Origin: Panagrolaimus kolymaensis
Lineage: Eukaryota > Nematoda > Chromadorea > Rhabditida > Panagrolaimidae
Direction of reading: 5' to 3'
Length of the DNA: 64,000 nt
NCBI GenBank assembly: GCA_028622995.1
Contig: JAJQJQ010000010.1
Coordinates: 62,001 to 126,000, forward strand
The position numbers and the translations under genes were made by a program. Under the pieces are notes generated by a model that made no database searches, was not told the origin of the DNA, and saw nothing but the letters and a program-made list of their open reading frames with translations. This document shows, one piece after another, positions 1 through 10,249 of this stretch. Position 1 is the first letter of the stretch, and the number at the start of each line of letters is the position of its first letter.

Positions 1-665
1 AAGAATAACAAAAGAGGCAATTTTTTAAGTCACAATTTTAAAAAAAAATTTTGTCTACGATATGATGAAAATGGTCAAAATTTCAAAATACTTAAAAAAT
101 AGCGCATGTAGGATTTTAAATATGGTTACAAACAAAATAAATTAAACAATGGAGTTTTAAGCTAAAAAAAGGAATGAAACAATAAATTTGTTTTGTAAAA
201 AAGAAATGCAATAAAAAATAAAAAAGCCAGGAGTCATTTTATTATCGGAAAAAATGCAAAAAGGTGATTGGATGAGAAATAAAGGTAATATATTTGCGTT
301 TGTTTATTTTTTTTGTTTTTCGCTCTTTCTTTTTTCCGTCATTTTTTTCGCTTGCTTTCATTTGAATGGTCGAGCATCCAGTTGGGGGCTTTTTTCTTCC
401 AATTTGGTTGAAAAAGAAATAACGATTTTTTGTTTATTGCGTAAAAACGATCCTTGCCAGTTCAATATGTGTAAAGAAAAATAATAACAATTTGCTTAAA
501 AAAAATTAGAAAATCAAAACAGCCTACTTTTTTTTGAACTCGCAAAAATAAATGCTAAAAAAAATTTGTCTGTCTTTTAAAAGGATTCAAACCGCAATTT
601 ATTTAAATGACTTCTCCTTCAACATTCTTTAATATACAAAAATTCTTAACCTTAAAACTTCAACC
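1..665 (+). repeat. 5' flank of innexin A; copy 1 of a duplicated segment
   Basis: AT-rich non-coding DNA upstream of the innexin start at 965. From about position 16 it can be aligned by eye with 4040-4665. Shared blocks include AGGCAATTTT, ATGGTTACAAACAAAA, GTCATTTTATTATCGGAAAA, CATTTGAATGG and CAGTTCAATATGTGTAAAG. An ORF at 254-484 ends inside this block, but its frame is not kept in the other copy, so DNA rather than protein similarity is seen. The left end may lie outside the window. Confidence 0.6.
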
Positions 666-964
666 CATTTTTTTGAATTGCTAAGCATAATAAAAGATTA
701 CTCTTTATGAAAGTTTTTAAAAACGAGAAAATGACCACCCATTGGAAGGAAATTGACGTAAGCTTTCTTTTCTTTGCACAAAAAAGTTCTTTTTCACTTA
801 GAAATTTTTTCGCTTTTTTTAAAGATTTTTATCTTTACGAAGAATAAAAAAATTGTCGTTGCATCCCCATCAAGCATCAGCATTTCCGGAAAATTTTATT
901 GAACCATTTTTTTCATACTTTTTTATTTTGTGATTGCTGCTCCTTGCTGATTTACAAAGTATTA

Positions 965-2787
965 ATGATTTTGGTAAGAAGGTTTCGTGATTTATTGGCT
1001 TATGCCACCAAACCATGCAATGATGAAGATATCGTTGATCGTCTCAACAATAAATTCGCCTCTTACATCATGATTGGCATTGGCTTGATGCTTTTTCAAA
1101 GGGAATACGGTTCTAATCCATTAACCTGTTGGCAAAGCCCAACTTGGCGAAAAAATTGGAATGATTACGCCCAGGATTACTGTTTTATTGAAGGCACGTA
1201 TTATGTACCCGTTAATGAAAGCTATGGTACCTACGAAAATCTTCATAAATATAAAAAGCTCAATTTTTATCAGGTTTGTTTTATTTTTTTAATTACCGTT
1301 GATCCAAAATATCCAAGTTTAATTTTTTAGTGGACTCCTTTTATCTTCGCTTTGCTTGGTGTTATTTTCACTTTTCCCCGATCATTCTGGTCATTCATTA
1401 ATTGGTCATCATGTAAGTTTTTATTACTTTTTTCTCTCGAATGATACAGTATCTAGAACGCTCTTTTTTTAGGCTTGCATATGAATACCATTCTCAGTGA
1501 AGCCAAAAAGCCCAACACTACTGGCGTGCCAACCAAGGAATTTTATAAACATATTATTTCACATATTTCCATTGCCCTCAATCGTAAGCACAGAATGAAA
1601 AATGTAAATTTTATCTCAAAGTAAGTAAAAACTTTTTTTTAACTAGAAAAAAAAGATAAAAATTTTTTTATATATTTTTTTTAGATTTTGGATCAACAAC
1701 TTCAGCGCATGTTATTTAAGCTTTTTTTATATGTTCATCAAAGTTCTCAACCTCTCTTGTGTCTTTCTTACGGTAATACTTTTCACATATTTTCTCTGTT
1801 TTTCAAGATTGAACATTAAAAATTTCAGCTCTTGATGATCCCCAAAATCATTGCTCATGAAGATTCTGACTTCCTTGGATTCAAAAGCATTGCAAATTTG
1901 TTCCATGGATTAAATTGGCGTCAATCTGAACTTTTCCCTCGAGTCACAGCATGCGCTTTCAAAATCCGTGAAGTTCATTTTGGTGATGTAACCCAACTCA
2001 AGACACATATTGTTCAATGTGTTTTATCCACAAATCGATTGATTGAAAAAGCCTATTATTTTATTTGGTTTGGCCTTATTCTCCTTTTGGTTGCAAACAT
2101 CCTAAATATTATCCGTTGGTCATACCTCTTAACTGCATTCAATCGTCGACGTTTTTTGCAAAACATCATGAAAGCCTCTTGCGAACTTGCTCAACCCACA
2201 ATTGAATGGGACAAAAAATATGAGCGAAAAGTTTACTATGATTTATTATTTCTACAGCACAGAACATTTCATCTTGAAAATGTTTTGAAAGATGGAACTG
2301 ATGAAGAAATTGAAGCTGCTGAAAAAAAAGTTGAAGAAGCAAAAAACTTTTTAAAAAGTGCCCATCATGAAAATAAGGTAAGTCACTATTAAAAGAGATG
2401 ATTTCCGGAGTAATAAATGCGACTTTATTCTGACTGTGAAAAGATAGAAAGTGAATAAGAAAGGGGATGCTTGTCTATTGAGAGCGGGCTTATCTAACTT
2501 CCCGATCTCCCCTTTCACAACAGTCACCATTTATTGAAAATTAGAAGTAACACATAATTTTTTAGTCTAAACGCGCATGGAAGCGACAAGAATTCCTCGA
2601 AAATATTGTTGATGAAAATGTTCATCATTTTGTTGATTACATTGGCCCTGATGGATTTTTAACCCTTCGACTTTTGTATGCAAATGCAGGCAGTTTGAAA
2701 GCTAGTGCAGTTGCTGCGAGCCTTTTTTGGAAGTTCCTCACCCAGGAAGAAGAAAGCGAAGCCAAAAATATTAATTTAATTGTTTAG
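965..2787 (+). CDS. Innexin gap-junction protein (innexin A), six exons
   Basis: Innexins are four-pass membrane proteins that form invertebrate gap junctions and hemichannels. Exons: 965-1273, 1331-1412, 1473-1620, 1685-1772, 1829-2377, 2566-2787. All phases agree and give 465 aa, a normal innexin length. Visible family marks: N-terminal DEDIVDRLNN, TM1 near residues 31-46, first-loop cysteines in PLTCW and DYCFIEGTYYVP, YQWTPFIFALLG at the start of TM2 (about 102-126), TM3 near 184-212, second-loop FPRVTACAF and IVQCVLSTN, TM4 near 283-305, and a C-terminal YIGPDGFLTLRLLYANAG. The first-loop segment usually read SAKQYVG is FQREYG here, so the protein is divergent. The start ATG at 965 is the first in-frame ATG; the ORF runs further upstream without one. 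A paralogue, truncated at its 5' end, lies at 36076. Confidence 0.9.
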
Positions 2788-2855
2788 CAATATTTTAATT
2801 ACTTGTCAAAAATATTATTTTAAAGTTTTCTATTTTTATTTTTATAAAATCTATT

Positions 2856-3092
2856 TTAGTCTTTTAAATAATAAATATGACTCATTTCATTTATACTTTG
2901 AAGCAAAGCGATAACAGAAACAATTATTAAAAAAAGCAAAATCATAGGAATTACCAAAAAAAATTTCAAAACAAAAAATATAGCAATACTCTTTGTTTTA
3001 AAGGTTTTTTTGATACTTTCAAGAAACAAAGTTTCCATCACCTCTAACACAGCGTAATCATTTCGAATCAAAGGCGGAGTAGAAATGGACAT
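2856..3092 (-). CDS. Possible small single-span membrane protein, 78 aa
   Basis: Uninterrupted minus-strand ORF from ATG (3092-3090) to TAA. It has a polar N-terminus and one long hydrophobic stretch (residues about 37-65, including FFLVIPMILLFLIIVSVIALL split over the span) that would cross a membrane once. The short C-terminus contains NEMSHIYYLKD. I do not recognise it. It overlaps the likely 3' UTR of innexin A on the other strand. T-rich DNA readily produces hydrophobic ORFs, so it may not be a gene. Confidence 0.25.
   Translation of the reverse strand: MSISTPPLIRNDYAVLEVMETLFLESIKKTFKTKSIAIFFVLKFFLVIPMILLFLIIVSVIALLQSINEMSHIYYLKD
2870..2875 (+). promoter_or_regulatory. Candidate poly(A) signal of innexin A
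   Basis: AATAAA about 83 nt after the innexin stop codon, at the usual distance for an animal 3' end. Such hexamers are common by chance in AT-rich DNA. Confidence 0.4.
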
Positions 3093-3290
3093 GCTCAATT
3101 GCCATAATCTTAGCTCACACCGTCCATAGGATCATATCGAAACGATAAACGTTTTTTAAATGTTTTTGCTTCTTGAAGCATGTTTTAATAAAAAAATTTA
3201 TCTAAATTGATGAGCTTGAAGTAAAAACATACGCTTGATAAAATACAAAACCAGATTTTATCTAAATCGATAATAACATGTTCTGAATTT

Positions 3291-3417
3291 TTAAAAATAT
3301 TTTAATCCAATACTTCGTGTTTTAGGACAGCCTAACATTAAATCAGTTAAACCTTCAATGCTTGGATTTTGATTCATGTATTCTAAAAAAGCTTCTTCTT
3401 CTTTTCCAAAATTTAAT
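3291..3417 (-). pseudogene. Exon-like fragment with no recognised family
   Basis: One minus-strand frame reads KEEEAFLEYMNQNPSIEG followed by LTDLMLGCPKTRSIGLKYF and a stop. The composition is balanced and protein-like, unlike the surrounding Lys/Phe-rich noise. There is no ATG and the frame is closed upstream by TAA. No clear acceptor joins it to the ORF at 3468-3737. It may be the last exon of an unrecognised gene or a relic. Confidence 0.25.
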
Positions 3418-3467
3418 TAGCCATTTTATAATCTAAAAAAATATTTTAATAAAATGCGATAGCCGAT

Positions 3468-3737
3468 TCATAGTGTCTTTTTACCATTTTTTAACGCTCT
3501 TTCACCATACTTCAAATATTTTATCTTATGCTTCTGTAAGTCCTTTAAAAAATTAAAAGAAAGATGCTTCAACATGTGCCTTAGGAGCTCAGACGGAAAC
3601 CCTTTGACTTTTTTATAACAATTTAATTTTGATCCATAACTTTTGCTAGGTTTTTTTCTTCTTCTTCTTTTTTCTCGTTTATTACCGACCATTTGCCCTT
3701 TTTCTTCAACTAGTTTTTCTTTTTTAAAACTTGACAT
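3468..3737 (-). CDS. Possible short basic protein, 89 aa
   Basis: Minus-strand ORF from ATG to TGA. It has a strongly basic cluster (KREKRRRRKKPSK) near residues 19-32, resembling a nuclear-localisation or nucleic-acid-binding tract. The second half is more ordinary: GFPSELLRHMLKHLSFNF and KYLKYGERALKNGKKTL. I recognise no family. It could be an exon of the same unknown minus-strand gene as the fragment at 3291-3417, but the phases I tried gave a stop. Low confidence. Confidence 0.25.
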   Translation of the reverse strand: MSSFKKEKLVEEKGQMVGNKREKRRRRKKPSKSYGSKLNCYKKVKGFPSELLRHMLKHLSFNFLKDLQKHKIKYLKYGERALKNGKKTL

Positions 3738-6440
3738 TCATTTTTATGTGAATTTTTTAAATTTTTTACATTTTTTTACCTCGCCATGTATTTTAAGACA
3801 AAGGAATTGAAAAAGCAAAAAAGACGTTTTTTATGGTTTATGGCAATAATGAAAAATTAAATGATGTCCTCCATTTGAAACCATAACAGCCAATGTTTTC
3901 TTTCTTTTGTTTTTTTGCCACATGTTATTATTTTGTTTTGCTTTTAGTTCATCACTACCAAAAAAAGGTTTTTCACTTATTTTATTTGAAGTTTGTTTCC
4001 AAAAAAATAAAGACAAAAAATGTCTAAGATTAAAAAAATAGGCAATTTTATAAATCTGAATTTTAAAAAAACTATGTCAGCGATATCAACAATATGGTCA
4101 AAAACTTAATAAAAAAAAGCGCATATATAAATTTAGATATGGTTACAAACAAAAATAACTTAAACAAATCAGTTTTAAGATTTAAAAAAAGAATAAAACA
4201 ATAAATTCGTTTTGTAAAAAAACAATGCAATAAAAAATAAAAAAGCAAAGAGTCATTTTATTATCGGAAAAAAAGCAAAAAGGTTATGGGATGAAAAAAA
4301 AGTATGTTTGCGTTTGTTTATTATTTTTTTGCTGTTTTTCTCTTTTTTCTTCCTTTTTTTATTGCTTGCTTCCATTTGAATGGCCGAGCGTCCAGCGAAA
4401 GACATTTTTCCTCCCATTTGGTTGGAAAGTAAAAAACATCGTTTTTTTTTTGCGTAAATCGGACGCTTGCCAGTTCAATATGTGTAAAGAAAAATAATAA
4501 CAATTTGAAAAATAAGAAAATCAAAAAAAAACCGTCTTTTTTTGGACTCGCAAAAATAAATTTGCTTGTTTTTAAAAATCATTCAACCTCTTTTTTTTCT
4601 TACTCACTTCTACCCTCACTCAACATGCTTTAAAAGACGAAAATTTTTGAACTTAAAACAAGAAAACAAAAACAAAAAAATTATGTTTGTTATTAATTAG
4701 AATGGGTCATATCTTTTTGTATTAAATTTTTTTAGACAAATGTCGTAAAAACAACAAAGAAATATTTATAAAAAAATTAATTTTTTGTTTCAAAAATATA
4801 TTTCAGCGACGGGGAGACGTGGAAAAAAAAACAAAAGATTTTTTTGGCGGCGGGGAACGGGGACAAGGAAAATGCGAACAAAAAAGAAACAAACTATAGT
4901 GATGAAAAGAGAAAGAAAGAGCTGGAAACCAAGAACCGTTTCGTCGCCTGCCTGTTAAATGGAAAAAAGCCAAACAAAAAAGTAGTCGAGCTTTTCACAT
5001 CTTCTTTTCATAGACAAAAAAGAAGAAAACGAGAATCGTTTGAATTATTTTTTTATCTCTTTTTAATATACGCATAAAAGTTTTGTTCTTCAAGGATCAA
5101 ATAAAAGCAGCGATATCTGTCAAAAGGAATATATTATAATTAGTTTAAAGTAATCACAAATTTTTTCCATCCTTCTCCAAACAAACAAAAAAATACATAA
5201 TATTTTTGAGCACTTGGAAAGAAGAGGGATTTAATGATAAAAAAAAGAATAGAATTTTTTTATTTGTGAATGATAGGTAAAAAAATCCATCAACAAAAGT
5301 TTAAGGGTTTAACGATGGTCATTCCTAGCACTAAAATTTCTACTTTTTCATTTTCTTGGATGATGATTTTTTAAAAGTCTTTTTGAAACACGTCTAAAAA
5401 CCAGTAACAACAAACATCTATCGTTAATTTTTCGTGTCCATTGAGAAACTCAATTTAACCTACGTATGATAAAGTGACATACATAAAAAGAAAAAAAATC
5501 AGGGAAAATATTTTCTTCATAATGAAAAATTAAGCAAGATTCGCTTTAACAAACAAAAAAGTAAAGAATCAAAATAAAGTAATTTTTGACCTTTTTTTGA
5601 AGCAATACTTTTTGAAGAATAAAAAATCTTTAAAACACAAAATTTGACATTAAATTGTATTAAAAATACAATAAATAGCAAAAGGCTGACAGAATTAAAA
5701 AAAAAGTAGAAAAGTAACAAGGTAGAAAAAAGTTTGAAAATAATCAATCGATAAAATCATCTTCCGGCAAACAAACAAAAAATAGTTTCAAATCGATTAC
5801 ACTTCTGGCTTTTTTTTCTTTCTTTGTTAAACTATTTTTTTTTGTCTCTTTTATCAAATGGAAAAAATGTTTCATCATTACTTACTTAAGGAAAATTCTT
5901 TTTAATATTATTAAAAATAATGAGTTCAAGAATTTCTTTCCTTTATTTTATTTACTGTTTTCCTAAATGTATTATTTTCTTTCGTTTTTCTTTTACTATT
6001 TTTTGAACTTTTTTATGTTTCGTTAAAAAACTTTTTTTGTTCACTAATCCCCATCACTTTTGATTTTATAATACTGCAACATAATTTTTGGTTATTCCTA
6101 ATTTATTTTCTCATTTGATTTGTAGCTCATTTTAAAGAAAAAACGCTTTGCTTGACTTGTTTTTTATTATTTTTTAGTAGTACACATTCTATATATTTTG
6201 TGATATCCATGTGCCTTTTTTGATTTTTTAAAGCTATGCATTAATTACTCAAAATGATTTTTTTTTCTCCCAAAATTTTTTCAAAATATAATAATTTATT
6301 TGTCATTTTTTGAAGCCATTTGTTCGTTTATAATTTTATCAATTGACAATCGTTATTTTTTTTTATTAAAAAAGATTTTTTCGACGTTTTTTAAAATTAT
6401 GCTTTTCAAATACTTTCATTACATTTCTTTTTTTTAGAAA
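3738..6440. other. Intergenic region, mostly T/A-rich
   Basis: Apart from the diverged innexin flank copy (about 4030-4665), I see no supportable gene. A less AT-rich patch at about 4806-5070 is open in one plus frame, rich in Lys and Asn, but has no ATG and no convincing splice partners. The last 700 bases are plain T-rich DNA leading into the acceptor-like TTTTTTTTAG just before 6441. Confidence 0.5.
4030..4665 (+). repeat. Diverged copy 2 of the innexin A 5' flank
   Basis: Aligns with about 16-665 in the same orientation, with many substitutions and small indels. Both copies keep ATGGTTACAAACAAAA, GTCATTTTATTATCGG, CATTTGAATGG and CAGTTCAATATGTGTAAAG. No innexin exon follows at the expected distance of about 950 bp. 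The only other innexin sequence in the window is the truncated copy at 36076. Confidence 0.6.
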
Positions 6441-9400
6441 ATGCTTAGCCCTTCATTTGATTTACCTGATGTTTTGAACAAAAATGAGAAAAAAGAAGAA
6501 AAATTATATGATGAGCAAGTTGATACCATTAGCCTGCCACAATCAAATAGCACCGTGGCAGACGACGACGGTGACAATATTAGCATGGCAGATAGTCTGC
6601 CGTCAATCATCACGCTCATTCATTTGAATGCAAATGAAAATGATATTGAACCATATTCATGGGGTTATGGAAATGGGAAAGAAGAAGAAGATACCATCTC
6701 AAATTCATCGTGTTCTTCTTCTTCCAGTGTTGCTTCTTCACAGGCTGATGAAGAAGCCTTTGATGAAAAACCCATTTTTGCTGATGATGAATATGATGAA
6801 GAAAATAAAAAATCGGTATGCCAAATACTAACAACAAAATAAGATAGAATTTAAAAAATTTTTTTAGGATTTTTATGGCAAAGTCATTGATGATGGTGAA
6901 CATGAACCAGATGAACAACCGACATCATCAACCACAAAGGTTCATAATCTTAAAGTAAGAAAGTTTCTATAAAATTCAACCTACATTTTTAAATGTTTTG
7001 ATTTTGTAGAACCCCGATATTTATAATATGGACAAAATTATAATCCGAAAGGATATAATTTTGTTAGGAAAAGAAATATTTCAAAATGATGTGATAGTCG
7101 AAGTAAGTTTTTTAACTATATTAAAGCAATAAAAAAATTGTATCTTGGTCCTAATTTTAATTGATTAAAGGATCAAGGTTAATTTAAAAAAAATAAGATT
7201 TTTTTTAGAAAATTTCCATCCTTTCCCCCATTTTTTGTTTTTTAATTATTTAATTTTCGAAAAAACTTAAGATCTTTTGAAAAGCATTCGAATGGATTCA
7301 AAATTTTTTTAATCAAAAACTTTTGTGTCATTAAGTTGATCCATAAATTTTATATAATTTTTTGAATTGGTTTTATTCAAAAATCGGGCAAAATTCTTGG
7401 ACCAACCTAATAAGAAATATGTTGTAAGAAAGTTTTTAATCAGGTTCAACTCCCTCTCCTTTAATAGAAAATAATTTACTAGAAATAATATTCATGGAAA
7501 AAAACATGGGCGAATTTCAAAAAAAAAAATTAATTTCCAACAAATTAAAAAATTAAAACCGCTAAATTTTAGGATATTGGTACTACACTTTATGGACTCA
7601 AGCCACCATGCAGGAAAAAAGAATCATCTACTAAAAAAATTAATGGTCATAAAAAGGAAATGGAAGTATTAAGAAAAAAAATTGGTGAACAAAAACCAAT
7701 TAATAAAAATCAAGTAAGTATGATAAAATTAGGAAAAATAAATTACTATTTTTTTTCCAGGGAAAATCAGTATTCAAATTGATTTTCAAACCCGTTGTTC
7801 AGTTTTTCCAACCAACAAAAAATGCAGCTTTAATGGAACAGGTAAATTATAAAATTATTTTGTATCTTTTTCTTACTAATTCTAATAACTTTTTAGTCAA
7901 AGCAATTGGTAAAAAAATGGTATGAAGAACAAAGTGATGCTCGTAGTCAAATTAAAGATCCTGTCATCATTGCGCGACTACCCAATGTGGATACTTCTCA
8001 ACAAAAAAAGTCCACAAATCCTAATGATAATGAAGAAGTAAATGGCTCAAGTTCCAACCAAGCTTCCACTCCCACTTCCACTTCAGATGCAGCAGGAGCA
8101 GATAACATTTTTTATGATAAGAATTTGGCTCAACGATTGGAAGACAACAACTCAAAAATTATTGGTCGAACTGAAGCTCTTCCATCATCTATTATTGAAA
8201 TGGAAATTGGAAGATTATTTTCAAAAAGTCAAAAACGTCATGAATCGGCTTATTTGAAATTAGATTGGTTTAAAAATGAAGAAGCATTGGACCAACAATT
8301 CGTAAACATTCAACCATTTACGAAATTTGTTTATTTTCCATTTTCAATCGAAAATCATTATTCCTTTTATTGTTTTAATGCTGAAGAAAAAAAAATTGAA
8401 TATTTTGATTGCCTTCAAAGAAATGATGTTCCTCCAGAACAAGATATGGAAATCAAAGGCAGAGTTGAAGATGTGGTGAAATATATTAGTGGTTCTGAAA
8501 TCAAATGCAGCGAACCTGAAATTCTTCCACCCATGTTTCATTTAAAAACCCAACATGATACTGCTGTGTTCATGCTCGGCTTAATGGAAGCAAAATTATC
8601 AAATATGGAAATAAATGAAGCCAGTTTTGTTGCCCTTGAAAAAATAAAAGAAATTCTAAGAAATTTTGATGAAGTTGTCGCCAAAAATGTTTTACAAATG
8701 GATGAAATGTTTTTAAAGAAACAACAACGTGGTTCACCATTTGGCACTTTTAGTGATATGATCCACAACCTCAAAGAAGCAAATTTGATTGGAAAATTTA
8801 ATCTTCAAATTCCTCATATCATCAATTACTTTCAACTTTTCATCGAGGTCAATGATGAATGCAGAACCATTGCTATTATTCATCCATCTGGTCTTAAAGA
8901 AGATCAATTGCACCGTCCTCGTCATTTTATTTACAATTTGAGGGATGAAACTGAAATAGTTTTCTTGCCTGTATCAGTGAAAAGACATCTTAGTTTGTAT
9001 TTTTACAAACTTTCAACTAATCAACTTTTCCATTTTGATTATGATGGAAAGCCAAGTGATCCTTTTGGCCAAGAAGTTCAGCAAATGATTGGTGGATTAT
9101 TTCAAACTATTCCAATGCCCTGCATTCATGTTCCACTTCCAAATTATTTGCATGATAAGAAAATACTTAATACAGGTGTTGTTATTATAGACTTTTTTGA
9201 AAGAATCATCCGTAAAATTCCTGATTATGATGATATTGTTAATGAAGATGATGCAGAGAATATTAGATATAATATACCAGTGCGGGTGAATCGAGTTAAG
9301 AAAATTCTTAATGCAGCTGCATATTCTCAAATTCTTATTTCTGATTTAAATACATATGTTGATGAAACAAATGAAGTGAATTATATGATTTCAAAAATTC

Positions 9401-10051
9401 ATGATATGGTATTATCAGCTCGGTGAGTTTTTTTAAACAAAATAAGAAAATCAAAAAATATGACTAAAATGATGAAATTAATTTTTTATTTGTTTCAGAG
9501 AATTGAGAAATCGAGATATTGCTGGCCTTAGTATAAAACCCACTAATAATTCTTCATGGTACAGATCCCATAAACAATCTATTATGATGAATAAAAAGCG
9601 TTGGGGCAGCAGTAAACGTGAGAGATCTAATTCAAAAAACCAAAATAATCAAAGAACTGAAACAAATAGTTAGTTTTACTTTTTTCTCACCGATTTTTCA
9701 TTAATTACCTTTAAGGTAATTCCCCGATAGCTTCACCTATTGCTAAAATGCCAAGAAACATGGATAACCAAGATCCAAATGAAGTAGCACCGATTGGAGT
9801 AGCTGATGATTTTGTTTATGATTATGATTTTATTGAAGTTTGTTTATGGATCCATTATAGAATTAAATATATTTTTATAGACACCAGCGCCTCCTTCGGC
9901 GCCATCAACTCCACAAGCTTATACATCTCCTCGATCATCAACACCTCCACGAGCATTAACACCTACAAAAGCACCAACAATTCCTTCTGCACATGTTACA
10001 CATCCAGCAGCAATAACTTCTTCTGCACATACTACACCACCAGTCACATAA
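6441..10051 (+). CDS. Protein with two tandem Ulp1/C48-like domains, catalytic Cys replaced by Thr
   Basis: Exons: 6441-6815, 6868-6954, 7010-7102, 7573-7713, 7761-7841, 7897-9422, 9499-9668, 9716-9837, 9881-10051. All phases agree and give about 921 aa. Residues 1-125 are acidic and Ser-rich. The large exon holds two similar modules. Module 1 has FVYFPFSIENHYSFYCF with His413, then EYFDCL with Asp430, then TQHDTAVFML with Thr481. Module 2 has IVFLPVSVKRHLSLYFY with His623, then FHFDYDG with Asp640, then LNTGVVIIDFF with Thr685. Ulp1 proteases have His, Asp 17 residues later, and Cys in DCGxF about 49 residues further on. Both modules keep the 17-residue His-Asp spacing but have Thr where Cys belongs, so SUMO-protease-type activity is unlikely. 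The tail (about 866-921) is Pro/Thr/Ala-rich. The family call is by motif and spacing only. An alternative end is the TAG at 9671-9673 if the 47 bp intron 9669-9715 is not spliced. Confidence 0.72.
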
Positions 10052-10093
10052 AAACCTACAAAAGTCGATCGGCATTTGTTTAGTGAAAGATAA

Positions 10094-10181
10094 GTCTCAG
10101 ATCGAGCTATGTGGCTCTGAACATAAAATACCTATGTTAATGAGTATGAATCTTCGTGGATTCATATCTCGTTATTCGAGG
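10094..10181. other. Cluster of three short hairpins between gene and satellite
   Basis: Three inverted repeats follow each other: GAGC/GCTC (104-107 with 114-117, offset 10000), a perfect 8 bp stem TATGAATC/GATTCATA at 10145-10152 and 10159-10166 with loop TTCGTG, and CTCG/CGAG at 10168-10171 and 10177-10180. The stretch is less AT-rich than its surroundings. It may be a structured 3' UTR or non-coding RNA. Its reverse complement contains CGAGATATGAATC, which resembles the satellite motif GAGATATGTGAATCTCG, so it may instead be a decayed inverted satellite piece. Confidence 0.35.
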
Positions 10182-10243
10182 CATCCAGTTAAAAATGACA
10201 TACATTATTAGGGTTAAAAAAAATATATAAAAATTTATTGGAA

Positions 10244-10249
10244 AATAAA
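10244..10249 (+). promoter_or_regulatory. Candidate poly(A) signal of the C48-like gene
   Basis: AATAAA about 193 nt after the stop codon and about 50 nt before the satellite array begins. If used, the transcript would end before the array. Confidence 0.3.

Noticed and set aside
254..4497. Two similar short ORFs (254-484 and 4291-4497) both ending in CQFNMCKEK as secreted peptides
   Set aside because: The DNA is duplicated, but the frame differs in the middle (HLNGRASS versus PFEWPSVQ) and the starts are not shared, so protein conservation is not supported.
6434..6918. His/Met-rich minus- and plus-strand ORFs over the first C48-like exon
   Set aside because: They are shadows of the acidic Ser/Glu/Asp-rich exon 6441-6815, which has matching splice phases.
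9669..9715. Ending the C48-like protein at the TAG at 9671-9673
   Set aside because: A 47 nt intron with GTTAGT donor and TTTAAG acceptor keeps phase into two further exons that encode a clean Pro/Thr-rich tail. It stays listed as an alternative because the donor is weak.
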